From: an uncultured Prevotellaceae bacterium
GTDB lineage: Bacteria > Bacteroidota > Bacteroidia > Bacteroidales > Bacteroidaceae
Assembly (NCBI GenBank): GCA_902794405.1
Contig: CADBHI010000008.1
Coordinates: 1-54,572, forward strand
Direction of reading: 5' to 3'
DNA: 54,572 nt
The notes under the pieces are model-generated. The model worked only from the letters and a program-made list of their open reading frames with translations, made no database searches and was not told the origin of the DNA. This document shows, in pieces, positions 33,787-42,305 of this stretch (within the stretch, counting starts at the first letter, position 1; each line of letters starts with the position of its first letter). Made by a program: the position numbers and the translations under genes.

Positions 33787-36441
33787 ATGAAAAAGATAAT
33801 GATTCTGGGGATTATCGCCCTCATAGTAGCCAGTTGCGGAATGGAGGAAGTTGACCTTTATGACCAAGGTCTCATCGACAAGCGCGATGCCTACGCTAAT
33901 GGCGAAAAATTGTTTGGCTCTATTGATCCTGAGCAAGACTGGAATAGTATCGTAAGTGGTAGCGTTACGGTGACTGCCGATGCTCCCCTGAATGAAATTG
34001 TCAAGGTGCAGATATTGACAGAGTCGCCGTTCATGAACTTAGATGCCTATGTGCTGGCAGAAGCAAAGGCCGGCAAGGGCGAAAAGGTGACGTTGAAATA
34101 TGACGCTCCCCAAGACTTGAAGCGTTTGGTTGCGGCCTGTGTCGATGGCCAGGGCAACTATTACATCAAGGGCTTCAACATCGACGCTACCAGCGTCAGT
34201 TTTAAGAAGAGTATTGCCACGAGGGCCTTCACCCGTGCTACGTCGCAGCCCGACTTGTCGTCTGTAAAGTTGGAATTCAAGAATTCGTTCTTGTCATTCA
34301 ATGCCGGTCGGGCATTGTCGACCAATTCTAATTTCAGCGCATGGAAAAACAAGAACTGGGATAACGAGCGCCTATGGGTGGCTTCTGGGTCTGCAAGCCT
34401 CGGCGGCAACTGGATGATGAACTCTTCGTCCATCTATACGACGGCAACGCCGCTCGATGCTGACGATCAGGCTGAACTAGAGCTCGTGTTCAATACGTCG
34501 CTGTTCCGTGACGACCCCCAAGGAGTGAAAGGCAAAAGGGACAACCTGAGCCTGCTTCGTGAGGGCAACGCCGTGAAGTTCTTCAACAGCCACCTGGTGA
34601 GCAACGGACAGACTCCGCTGACGCTGATTCCTGTGCAGCTGTCGTCGACTGAAGCTTACTGGTGCGACATCTACTATTACTACTATAAGCAGAGCGATAT
34701 TCCCGCAGGAGTCTCTGAGACTGAGTACATCAAGTCGCTGCCCAAGTTCAAGGCTATTGACCTGAACTTTGAGCGCACGGCCTTCAAGGAAAAGACCAAT
34801 ATTGAATTAGACAAAAGGGATGCGACCTTCATGAGTCTCCACGAATATCTGCTGCCTTTTTATGGCGACGCCTCTGACTTTGTGTCCGTTCCCCAGATGC
34901 TGAGCCATCTTGGGTACAAGGCCGACACTAATTTCTATCGCATTCACAATGCTTCTGAAGGTAAGAATAATTACTTTACATGCGCTGACCCATCTGAAAA
35001 CCTGAAAGATGCCCTTTCGGTGGATGTGGAGAAGCAGCTATGGCAGGTGTTTACAAACGACAGCGATCCTAACAATGTGAAGGTGATGCTGTATAATGTA
35101 TATGCCAAGCAGTTCCTGTGTTACGTTGGACAAGAAAAGAAAGGTGTTGAACTTAAAGAATTCGACAATAAAAATGTGGATAAGTTCTGCTTCCGTATTT
35201 GCGACCCCAACGCTAAACAGACTGACAGCAGAACGGACGTCTACATTTTTGAAAATGGTATGGGCCAAAGTTTGAAGTCTGTTTCTGGAGTTTGGATTGG
35301 AAAAGGCGGAAAGAATAATACAGGATCTTATTTGTATACAAGATTGTGGTCGTTTGAGAAGTATGAAGGTTCATCGGCAACTCCCATTACTGATTATGCA
35401 ATGCCGGCCGACCTGTTCCCTGCTGGCAGTTTCAACATCCCGCAGCCGAAGGCCGTCATTCCCGATGGCTACCGCATCGGCTTCATGATCAGAAAGGACA
35501 AAGGCACCACGAAGTATAACGACGGTGCTCTTAATAACACCCAGTACGGATGTATGTACGGCTGTGGCGAACTGAACAAGGAAATCAATACCTTCGGACA
35601 GTTCAAGACTGCTATAACCGACTATTCCATGAACGTGGACGATCCTCGTATGGCTACGTTTACTGCTAACGGCAAGACCTACCTCTGCTTTGAGGAAGGT
35701 GCCGACACCCAGTATAGCGACGTTATCCTGCAGATTGGCGGCGTCACCACTACACAGCTGAACAAAGCCTTGGCCGAGGATCCCGACGTCAGCAGCCGCC
35801 GCCTGGCGGTGTTCTCCGACGAATATGGCGAAGGCCAAAGCGCCGTCTATTCGTACGAAGAACTGGCTGAGGACAGAACCCAGCCGATGGCTTACACCAT
35901 GTGCTTCGAAGACCGCCTGAATACTGCCGACTACGACCTCAACGACGTCGTGTTGCGCTGTATCCGCAGGGATGCCACCACGCTGCAGCTGACGCTGGTG
36001 GCTACGGGTGCTAACGATACAGTTTACATCCGCGGTGCTAAGGGCTGGTTGTATAATGATATGGAGGTACACGAAATATTCTACGCAACAGAACCTGACG
36101 CCAATGGCAACCGCTTTGTCAATACCGAGGTGAACGGTGTGCATCTCGACCCAATGGCTGCTTTCGTCAAGGTTGCCTCGACGGTAAGTATTCCTGAGTA
36201 CCTGAGCAATATCTATATTGAGAACATGACGACAGGCAAGACCATTGGACTGCCCTCAAAGGGTGAGCCCCCCTACGCCATCATCGTGCCTCAGGAATTC
36301 TGCTATCCTATGGAGAAGACTCCCGTTACGAAGACCTATACGACATTCCTGAGTTGGGCAAAGGATGCTAATACGTCGAAGGATTGGTATTTGAATGCAG
36401 AAACAGACAAGCTCTTCCCGAGCCTGTTCAAGAAATGGTGA
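33787..36441 (+). CDS. Surface lipoprotein with LruC/DUF4842-type C-terminal domain
   Basis: From the ATG at 33787 the product has 884 residues. MKKIMILGIIALIVASC is a lipoprotein signal with the lipobox VASC. The N-terminal part (YDQGLIDKRDAYANGEKLFG, then IDPEQDWNSI) is typical of Bacteroidales LruC-domain proteins, and the C-terminal 200 residues carry FEDRLNTADYDLNDVVLRCI, LQLTLVATG and FLSWAKDANTSKDWY, the calcium-style DxDxND and dWY motifs of that domain. The middle 500 residues contain what looks like several beta-rich segments and have no recognised enzyme motif. It is probably exported to the cell surface; the function is unknown. Confidence 0.75.
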   Translation: MKKIMILGIIALIVASCGMEEVDLYDQGLIDKRDAYANGEKLFGSIDPEQDWNSIVSGSVTVTADAPLNEIVKVQILTESPFMNLDAYVLAEAKAGKGEKVTLKYDAPQDLKRLVAACVDGQGNYYIKGFNIDATSVSFKKSIATRAFTRATSQPDLSSVKLEFKNSFLSFNAGRALSTNSNFSAWKNKNWDNERLWVASGSASLGGNWMMNSSSIYTTATPLDADDQAELELVFNTSLFRDDPQGVKGKRDNLSLLREGNAVKFFNSHLVSNGQTPLTLIPVQLSSTEAYWCDIYYYYYKQSDIPAGVSETEYIKSLPKFKAIDLNFERTAFKEKTNIELDKRDATFMSLHEYLLPFYGDASDFVSVPQMLSHLGYKADTNFYRIHNASEGKNNYFTCADPSENLKDALSVDVEKQLWQVFTNDSDPNNVKVMLYNVYAKQFLCYVGQEKKGVELKEFDNKNVDKFCFRICDPNAKQTDSRTDVYIFENGMGQSLKSVSGVWIGKGGKNNTGSYLYTRLWSFEKYEGSSATPITDYAMPADLFPAGSFNIPQPKAVIPDGYRIGFMIRKDKGTTKYNDGALNNTQYGCMYGCGELNKEINTFGQFKTAITDYSMNVDDPRMATFTANGKTYLCFEEGADTQYSDVILQIGGVTTTQLNKALAEDPDVSSRRLAVFSDEYGEGQSAVYSYEELAEDRTQPMAYTMCFEDRLNTADYDLNDVVLRCIRRDATTLQLTLVATGANDTVYIRGAKGWLYNDMEVHEIFYATEPDANGNRFVNTEVNGVHLDPMAAFVKVASTVSIPEYLSNIYIENMTTGKTIGLPSKGEPPYAIIVPQEFCYPMEKTPVTKTYTTFLSWAKDANTSKDWYLNAETDKLFPSLFKKW

Positions 36442-36502
36442 GTAGCTTACACCTTATTAAATATATAGGAAATTACCGCTAACAATAAAATTCAATAACA
36501 AC

Positions 36503-36586
36503 TTTTGCGTATACTCGAACGGTTGTTTGGGCGTACGCAAACAGTTGTTTGGGTATACGCAAACGGTTGTTTGGGCGTACGCAAAC
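36503..36586. repeat. Four tandem 22-bp units with GTTTG/CAAAC hairpins
   Basis: Clear units start at 36525, 36547 and 36569, preceded by a degenerate unit at 36503 (18 of 22 bases match unit 2). The core is GTTTGGGCGTACGCAAAC or GTTTGGGTATACGCAAAC. The period equals that of the repeats at 5832 and 53757. Confidence 0.9.
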
Positions 36587-36614
36587 GCTAATAACCCTAC
36601 GGCAAACTCCCTGC

Positions 36615-36652
36615 AACTCAGTGCCTCATTCCAAGTTTAGAGGCACTGAGTT
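36615..36652. terminator. Bidirectional terminator-like hairpin
   Basis: AACTCAGTGCCTC (36615-36627) pairs over 13 bp with GAGGCACTGAGTT (36640-36652). It stands between two convergent genes and has no strong T-run. Confidence 0.6.
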
Positions 36653-36686
36653 CCCGTATAGGGGCTTCTCAGATGACTAAAGACGT

Positions 36687-37328
36687 TTAGATATAGAACT
36701 CACTGGCATCTATCAATCCGGCACGGAGTGCGTATTTTACAGCTTCGTGTGCGGTGTTGATACCTAACTTGCGGAAAATGTTCTTGCGGTGTGTGGTGAC
36801 GGTATGGACACTGGAGAAGCGCTCGGCGGCAATTTCCTTGGTGGTCTTGCCCTGGGCGATGGCCTTCACAATTTCCATTTCCGTTGTTGTCAAGACGCTG
36901 GTTGTCTCCTCTTCCTGCTGCTGGGTGATGATGGTTTCCAGAGCCCGCTGGCTAAGATAGCGCGTATGGCGGTCTACAGCATTCAAGGCTTCGCGAATCT
37001 CGCTGATGGGGCCGTCCTTGAATACCACGCTGAACTGATGGGAAGAGTAGATGACACGGCGGATAAACTGTGGTGTCAGTTCGTCGCTGATGAGAATCCA
37101 GTCTGACAGGCTGAAGCGTTCGGCGATAATCAGCAGCTGGTCTTCGTCGGCAAAGTCGAACAGTGTGTAGTCGAGCACCACCACTGCACTCTGGTGCTCC
37201 TTCAGCAGGGTCACCAGTCCACCTCTGTCAAAGGCGCGGTAAACAACGTTTTTCTCGTCTTGCTTCAAGAGATTCTCCAACGCGAAGCGCGTCAGTTCCT
37301 GGTTGTCGGCTACGATATACTTTCTCAT
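36687..37328 (-). CDS. NarL/LuxR-type response regulator
   Basis: From the ATG at 37328 the product has 213 residues. The receiver domain has D8 (IVADNQE) and the likely phosphorylated D53 (VVVLDYTLFD); the expected Lys sits in VVFKDGP. The C-terminal LuxR-type helix-turn-helix reads TTTEMEIVKAIAQGKTTKEI, then HTVTTHRKNIFRKLGINTAH. No sensor kinase is adjacent, so the partner and targets are unknown. An in-frame upstream start at 37361 is excluded because the promoter -7 overlaps it. Confidence 0.9.
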   Translation of the reverse strand: MRKYIVADNQELTRFALENLLKQDEKNVVYRAFDRGGLVTLLKEHQSAVVVLDYTLFDFADEDQLLIIAERFSLSDWILISDELTPQFIRRVIYSSHQFSVVFKDGPISEIREALNAVDRHTRYLSQRALETIITQQQEEETTSVLTTTEMEIVKAIAQGKTTKEIAAERFSSVHTVTTHRKNIFRKLGINTAHEAVKYALRAGLIDASEFYI

Positions 37329-37358
37329 AGATGTTGGTTTGTGTGAGAAATGTGGTTG

Positions 37359-37390
37359 CAAAATTACGAAATTTGAAGTAATCTGCCAAA
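37359..37390 (-). promoter_or_regulatory. Promoter of the response regulator gene
   Basis: TAATTTTG on the minus strand (37366-37359) and TTTG (37390-37387), exactly 20 bases apart. Start near 37352. Confidence 0.7.
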
Positions 37391-37439
37391 TTTGTTGGAG
37401 AATTTGACAGATTACTCCCAGAATTATTGATTTCTTTGA

Positions 37440-38726
37440 TTAAATCTTGTCGAGTGCCTGAGCCAGGTCGTCGATGATGTCGTCGATGTGCTCCGTACCG
37501 ATGCTCAGACGCACGGTGGCAGGCGTGATGTGCTGTTCGGCCAGTTCCTCAGGCGAGAGCTGTGAGTGGGTGGTGGTGTAGGGATGGATCACCAGGCTCT
37601 TCACGTCGGCCACGTTTGCCAGGAGTGAGAAGATCTGCAAGGCATCGATGAAGCGCCAGGCCTCTTCCTGACCGCCCTTGACCTCGAAGGTGAAGATGGA
37701 ACCGCCACCATTGGGGAAGTACTTCTTGTAGAGCTGGTGGTCGTGATGACTCTCCAGAGCCGGATGGTGAACGGCAGCCACCTTTGGATGGTTCTTCAGG
37801 AAGTCGACCACCTTCAGGGCGTTCTCTACGTGGCGCTCCACACGCAGGCTCAGGGTCTCAACACCCTGCAACAGGATGAAGGCGTTGAAGGGAGAGATGG
37901 CAGCACCGGTGTCGCGCAGGATGACGGCACGGATGCGGGTGACGTAAGCCGCAGCACCTACAGCGTCGGCAAAGACGATGCCGTGATATGAGGGATCGGG
38001 CTTAGAGAGGGTGGGGAACTTGTCGTTCTGCTTCCAGTCGAACTTTCCGCCGTCGACGATGACGCCACCGAGGCTTGTTCCGTGACCGCCGAGGAACTTA
38101 GTGGCAGAGTGTACCACGATGTCGGCTCCATGCTCTAACGGCCTAATTAAATAAGGTGTGCCGAAGGTGTTGTCCACGATGAAGGGAATGCCGTGCTTGT
38201 GAGCCACAGCGGCCACACCTTCGAGGTCGAGCACGTCGCTGTTGGGATTGCCGAATGTCTCGGCATATACTACTTTCGTGTTGGGCTTGATGGCAGCTTC
38301 GAGGGCGTCGAGGTCGTTCACGTTGATAATGGTATTGCTGATGCCCTGGGTTGCCAGCGTGTGGGTAATCAGGTTGTAGGAACCGCCGTAGAGGTTGTCG
38401 GCAGCTACGATATGGTCACCAGCCTGCACGATATTCTGCAGGGCATAGGTGATAGCGGCTGCACCAGAGGCCACGGCCAGACCAGCCACACCACCCTCGA
38501 GGGCAGCTACGCGGTCTTCGAACACGCCCTGCGTCGAGTTGGTCAGACGACCATAGATATTACCTGCATCGCGGAGGCCGAAGCGGTCGGCGGCGTGCTG
38601 TGAGTTACGGAACACGTACGACGTGGTCTGGTAGATAGGTACCGCACGTGCGTCGGTTGCGGGGTCAGCCTGTTCTTGGCCTACGTGGAGTTGAAGGGTC
38701 TCAAACTTGTAATTCTTTGTACTCAT
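37440..38726 (-). CDS. metY: O-acetylhomoserine sulfhydrylase (aminocarboxypropyltransferase)
   Basis: From the ATG at 38726 the product has 428 residues. It belongs to the Cys/Met PLP family: ETLQLHVGQEQADPATDARA, PIYQTTSYVF, the PLP-lysine motif HSATKFLGGHGTSLGG, and the C-terminal SIGTEHIDDIIDDLAQAL. The length and TLQLHVGQE start favour O-acetylhomoserine sulfhydrylase (homocysteine from sulfide) over cystathionine enzymes. It is monocistronic. The leader is under 40 bases, so no SAM riboswitch fits. Confidence 0.92.
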   Translation of the reverse strand: MSTKNYKFETLQLHVGQEQADPATDARAVPIYQTTSYVFRNSQHAADRFGLRDAGNIYGRLTNSTQGVFEDRVAALEGGVAGLAVASGAAAITYALQNIVQAGDHIVAADNLYGGSYNLITHTLATQGISNTIINVNDLDALEAAIKPNTKVVYAETFGNPNSDVLDLEGVAAVAHKHGIPFIVDNTFGTPYLIRPLEHGADIVVHSATKFLGGHGTSLGGVIVDGGKFDWKQNDKFPTLSKPDPSYHGIVFADAVGAAAYVTRIRAVILRDTGAAISPFNAFILLQGVETLSLRVERHVENALKVVDFLKNHPKVAAVHHPALESHHDHQLYKKYFPNGGGSIFTFEVKGGQEEAWRFIDALQIFSLLANVADVKSLVIHPYTTTHSQLSPEELAEQHITPATVRLSIGTEHIDDIIDDLAQALDKI

Positions 38727-38770
38727 AATCTTATCCTTTCTTTTAATTGTTAATGTTTGATTTCTGGGTG

Positions 38771-38802
38771 CAAAGGTACGGACTTTAGATAATATGACCA
38801 AA
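38771..38802 (-). promoter_or_regulatory. Promoter of metY
   Basis: TACCTTTG (38778-38771, minus strand) and TTTG (38802-38799) exactly 20 bases apart; start near 38764. Confidence 0.7.
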
Positions 38803-38972
38803 TTTCCATTAATTTTCGGAATAAAAACCTTTTAGATGTAGTCGGGCTTTGCATTTGTTCTGTTTTGTCTATTTGGGAGGCCATCCGGCAGAATATTATT
38901 CTTTTGAACCTTCCGTTCTCCCTGTTCCAATAGGGGTTTAGCATGCGTAATGTTCATTTTTTTTCAAGAATG

Positions 38973-39004
38973 TTTGGCAGTTTCAGGAAAAAAACTTATA
39001 TTTG
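38973..39004 (+). promoter_or_regulatory. Promoter of the cyd operon
   Basis: TTTG at 38973-38976 and TATATTTG at 38997-39004, exactly 20 bases apart. The start near 39011 rules out the in-frame start at 39002. Confidence 0.75.
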
Positions 39005-39034
39005 CAAACTGAAACCATCCTTTTTCTTGTGCCT

Positions 39035-39247
39035 ATGAAGAAAAGCAGTTTGACCCACAGAGTATTCGACCTCTACTACGAGGGCTTTCGTGATATGCGC
39101 TTGGGGCGTACGCTGTGGGCCATCATACTCATTAAGCTTTTTATCATCTTCGCCGTGCTGAAGGTGTTCTTTTTCCCGAATTTTCTGAAGGAGCACGCCA
39201 ATGGCGACGAGGCAGGCTATGTGGCGACTCAAATTTTAAACCAATAA
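39035..39247 (+). CDS. DUF4492 small membrane protein
   Basis: From the ATG at 39035 the product has 70 residues: SLTHRVFDLYYEGFRDMRLG then one membrane segment (TLWAIILIKLFIIFAVLKVF). DUF4492 proteins are found directly before cydA in Bacteroidota, as here with a four-base gap. They may be a small subunit or assembly factor of cytochrome bd; this is inferred from position. Confidence 0.85.
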   Translation: MKKSSLTHRVFDLYYEGFRDMRLGRTLWAIILIKLFIIFAVLKVFFFPNFLKEHANGDEAGYVATQILNQ

Positions 39248-39251
39248 CGAT

Positions 39252-40892
39252 ATGACAAACCTATTGCTAAACATCGATGCCGGGACCATTGACTGGTCGA
39301 GAGCACAATTTGCGCTCACGGCAATCTATCATTGGCTCTTTGTGCCCCTGACGCTCGGCCTGGCCGTCATCATGGGTATCATGGAGACGTGCTACTATCG
39401 CACAAAAGACAAGTTCTGGAAGGACACGGCCATCTTCTGGCAGAAGCTCTTCGGTATCAACTTCGCTATGGGCGTGGCCACGGGTATCATCCTGGAGTTT
39501 GAGTTCGGCACCAACTGGTCGAACTACTCATGGTTCGTGGGTGACATCTTTGGTGCACCATTGGCCGTTGAGGGCATTGTGGCCTTCTTTATGGAGTCAA
39601 CGTTTGTGGCGGTCATGTATTTCGGCTGGAAGAAGGTGTCACCCGGATTCCACTTGGCCTCCACATGGCTGACGGGACTTGGTGCTACCATCTCTGCCTG
39701 GTGGATTCTGGTGGCCAACGCATGGATGCAGTATCCTGTTGGCTGTGAGTTCAATCCCGACACGATGCGCAACGAGATGGTGTCGTTTGCCGAGGTGGCC
39801 CTGTCGCCCTTTGCCGTCTCTAAGTTCTGTCACACGGTGGCCTCAGCCTGGATTATCGGCGGTGTCTTCTGCGTGGGCGTCAGCTGCTGGTATCTCATGA
39901 AGAAGCGTGAGACGAAGATGGCGCTGGAAAGCCTGAAGATTGGTGCCTGGGTGGGACTCATTGCAGCTGTGCTGGCTGCCGCCACAGGCCACAAGTCGGC
40001 ACAGGACGTAGCCGAGGTGCAGCCCATGAAGCTGGCGGCTATGGAGGCGCTGTATAATGGCGGTAATGACGTGGGACTGACGGCTGTAGCCTGGGTGAGT
40101 CCTTTCGGTCAGCCCGACTACGAGAACGAGGAGTCGGCTCCGCTGAAGATCGAGATGCCCTACGCCCTGTCGTTCATGGCCACCAACGATTTCCACGGCT
40201 ATGTGCCCGGCATCAACGACATCCTGAACGGCTATACCCGTCCGGACGGTACGCGTGAGCTCTCTGTGAACGAGAAGATAGAAAGGGGCAAAATGGCCAT
40301 CATTGCACTTACGGAATATCGTACGGCCAAGGCCGATGGAGCCGATGAGGCCACTCTAAGCAGTCTTTCCTCGGCACTCCAGGAGAACATGAAGTACTTC
40401 GGCTACGGCTATATCAAGGACAAGTCGCAGGTAGTGCCACCCATTGCCGTCAACTTCTGGGCGTTCCGCATCATGGTGGGCGTTGGTTGCTTGTTGATTC
40501 TTTACTTTGCCCTGTTGCTGGTGATTACCTATAAGATTCCGTTCCTGACGGTGTTCACCCGCAGACTGTTGGCCACCATCGGACTCATACCCGAGACCGA
40601 GGCCGACGGCAATGACATCACCAACCTGCCCGCCTGGCACTACTGGTTTGCCATTGCCCTGATTCCGCTGGCCTACATTGCCTCGGAAAGTGGCTGGCTG
40701 GTCGCCGAGTTCGGACGTCAGCCGTGGACCATTCAGGACATGCTGCCCACTTGGGTGGCTGTCAGCGACCTGCAGTCGGGAAGCGTCATGCTGACGTTCT
40801 TCCTCTTCCTTATCCTGTTCACCACTATGCTGGCCGTCGAGGTCAGCATTATGCTCCGACAAATCCAAAAGGGACCAGAGTTTAAATCGTAA
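39252..40892 (+). CDS. cydA: Cytochrome bd ubiquinol oxidase subunit I
   Basis: The 546-residue membrane protein begins with AQFALTAIYHWLFVPLTLGL, in which H27 corresponds to the N-terminal haem-ligand His of the family, and contains GWVGLIAAVLA-like helices and WMQYPVGCEFNP. It reduces oxygen with high affinity using quinol and haems b558, b595 and d. It is part of DUF4492-cydA-cydB, typical for oxygen scavenging in anaerobic Bacteroidota. Confidence 0.95.
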   Translation: MTNLLLNIDAGTIDWSRAQFALTAIYHWLFVPLTLGLAVIMGIMETCYYRTKDKFWKDTAIFWQKLFGINFAMGVATGIILEFEFGTNWSNYSWFVGDIFGAPLAVEGIVAFFMESTFVAVMYFGWKKVSPGFHLASTWLTGLGATISAWWILVANAWMQYPVGCEFNPDTMRNEMVSFAEVALSPFAVSKFCHTVASAWIIGGVFCVGVSCWYLMKKRETKMALESLKIGAWVGLIAAVLAAATGHKSAQDVAEVQPMKLAAMEALYNGGNDVGLTAVAWVSPFGQPDYENEESAPLKIEMPYALSFMATNDFHGYVPGINDILNGYTRPDGTRELSVNEKIERGKMAIIALTEYRTAKADGADEATLSSLSSALQENMKYFGYGYIKDKSQVVPPIAVNFWAFRIMVGVGCLLILYFALLLVITYKIPFLTVFTRRLLATIGLIPETEADGNDITNLPAWHYWFAIALIPLAYIASESGWLVAEFGRQPWTIQDMLPTWVAVSDLQSGSVMLTFFLFLILFTTMLAVEVSIMLRQIQKGPEFKS

Positions 40893-40919
40893 ATCGAAAA
40901 TCGTAAATCGAAAATAGTT

Positions 40920-42065
40920 ATGACATACGAATTCTTACAGCACTACTGGTGTTTCATTGTATCACTCCTTGGTGCACTATTAGTTTTCCTGCTCTTTGTA
41001 CAGGGAGCCAACTCGCTGGTGCGTTCCATTGGCGGCAATGAGGAAGGACGGCGGATGGTTATCAACTCCACTGGCCGCAAGTGGGAGTTCACGTTCACCA
41101 CGCTGGTCACCTTTGGCGGTGCCTTCTTTGCTTCGTTCCCGTTGTTCTACTCTACGAGCTTCGGCGGTGCCTACTGGTTGTGGATGATCATCCTCTTTAC
41201 CTTCGTATTGCAGGCTGTCAGCTACGAGTTCCAGAACAAGATAGGCAACATCCTCGGCCCCAGCACGTTCCAGTTCTTCCTGGTGCTCAACGGCATTGTC
41301 GGTCCGTTGCTCTTAGGTGGTGCCGTTGCCACGTTCTTCGAAGGCTCTAACTTCATCGTTGAGAAGAACAACATGATCGACTTTGGAGCGATGACTCCCA
41401 TCATCAGCCGCTGGGCCAACGCTTCCCACGGCCTTGACGCCCTGCTCAATCCCTGGGTGCTCGTCTTGGGCTTTGCCGTGGTGTTCCTGGCACGTATCCT
41501 CGGATGCCTCTATGTCATGAACAATGTCAACGACGATGACATCCGTGAACGGGGACGTCACAGCCTGTTGGTCAACACCGTGCCTTTCCTCATCCTGTTT
41601 GTGGCCTATCTCATCCACCTGCTGCTAAAGGATGGCTATGCCTACAATGCTGAGGGTGTCATCTTCATGGAGCCTTACAAGTATCTGACCAACTTCCTCT
41701 CCATGTGGTATCTGCTTATTATATTATTAATAGGTGTAGTGTTGGTGCTGTTTGGCATCGGAAAGACTATCGTCGACAAACAGTTTGTCAGCGGCATTTG
41801 GCCTGCTGGTATCGGCACCGTGCTCACTGTGCTGGCTCTGCTGCTATGCTCGGCCTGGAACAACACGGCCTATTATCCCTCTACTGCTGACCTGCAGTCG
41901 TCGCTGACGCTCGCAAACTCCTGCAGTAGCGAATTTACCCTGCGTACCATGTTCTATGTTTCGCTCCTCGTACCCTTCGTACTGGCCTATATCGTCTACT
42001 GCTGGCGGGCCATTGACAAGAAGAAGCTGACGAAGGACGAACTCAAGACAGACCATGCTTACTGA
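40920..42065 (+). CDS. cydB: Cytochrome bd ubiquinol oxidase subunit II
   Basis: The 381-residue protein has about eight membrane segments (HYWCFIVSLLGALLVFLLFV; FLVLNGIVGPLLLGGAVATF) and the CydB-type order. It pairs with CydA, whose stop is 27 bases upstream after a short AAATCG-type tandem repeat. The C-terminus (CWRAIDKKKLTKDELKTDHA) is cytoplasmic. Confidence 0.95.
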   Translation: MTYEFLQHYWCFIVSLLGALLVFLLFVQGANSLVRSIGGNEEGRRMVINSTGRKWEFTFTTLVTFGGAFFASFPLFYSTSFGGAYWLWMIILFTFVLQAVSYEFQNKIGNILGPSTFQFFLVLNGIVGPLLLGGAVATFFEGSNFIVEKNNMIDFGAMTPIISRWANASHGLDALLNPWVLVLGFAVVFLARILGCLYVMNNVNDDDIRERGRHSLLVNTVPFLILFVAYLIHLLLKDGYAYNAEGVIFMEPYKYLTNFLSMWYLLIILLIGVVLVLFGIGKTIVDKQFVSGIWPAGIGTVLTVLALLLCSAWNNTAYYPSTADLQSSLTLANSCSSEFTLRTMFYVSLLVPFVLAYIVYCWRAIDKKKLTKDELKTDHAY

Positions 42066-42092
42066 TCTTTTTTGAAAATTTCCGCCAAAAAA

Positions 42093-42124
42093 TTTGCAGG
42101 AATGGAGAAAAAGCGTTACTTTTG
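42093..42124 (+). promoter_or_regulatory. Promoter of the aromatic amino-acid operon
   Basis: TTTG at 42093-42096 and TACTTTTG at 42117-42124, exactly 20 bases apart. The start near 42131 lies about 20 bases before the leader peptide ATG. Confidence 0.8.
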
Positions 42125-42151
42125 CAGGCGGTAAACTAAAAAAGAAGACAA

Positions 42152-42217
42152 ATGTTGAATCGCAACGCTTACTTTTACGGCTATTACTTTTACTTTACAC
42201 GAGTTGTGAAGCGGTAA
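42152..42217 (+). CDS. Phe/Tyr-rich leader peptide of the pheA operon
   Basis: A 21-codon frame starting MLNRNA and ending TRVVKR contains YFYGYYFYF at residues 7-15: five Tyr and three Phe codons in nine. It starts just after the predicted transcription start, and the genes downstream make Phe and Tyr, so its only plausible role is to sense charged Phe- and Tyr-tRNA by ribosome stalling. Its last codons and stop (42206-42220) form one arm of the antiterminator. Confidence 0.9.
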   Translation: MLNRNAYFYGYYFYFTRVVKR

Positions 42218-42270
42218 GCCGTATGTAAGGTTGAGGAATTCAAAGTAGAAAATATAAGGCTCCGCTTCAC
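42206..42270 (+). promoter_or_regulatory. Antiterminator helix of the pheA attenuator
   Basis: GTGAAGCGG (42206-42214) pairs perfectly with CCGCTTCAC (42262-42270), and GCC (42218-42220) pairs with GGC (42258-42260). The right arm is the same sequence that forms the left arm of the terminator, so the two structures exclude each other. A ribosome stalled at 42170-42196 leaves the left arm free; one that reaches the stop codon covers it. Confidence 0.85.
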
Positions 42271-42293
42271 TACAAGGTGAAAGCGGAGTTTTT
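42260..42293 (+). terminator. Attenuator terminator before pheA
   Basis: CTCCGCTTCAC (42260-42270) pairs with GTGAAAGCGGAG (42277-42288, one bulged A) over a six-base loop, followed by TTTTT (42289-42293). It lies 12 bases before the pheA start. Confidence 0.9.
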
Positions 42294-42305
42294 GATAAAA
42301 AGAAT

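Noticed and set aside
38726-38764. SAM riboswitch before metY
   Set aside because: The leader from the predicted start is under 40 bases, too short for any known SAM riboswitch.
40890-40919. Short AAATCG tandem repeat as a regulatory site
   Set aside because: Two copies of about 15 bases overlapping the cydA stop look like simple slippage; no dyad is present.
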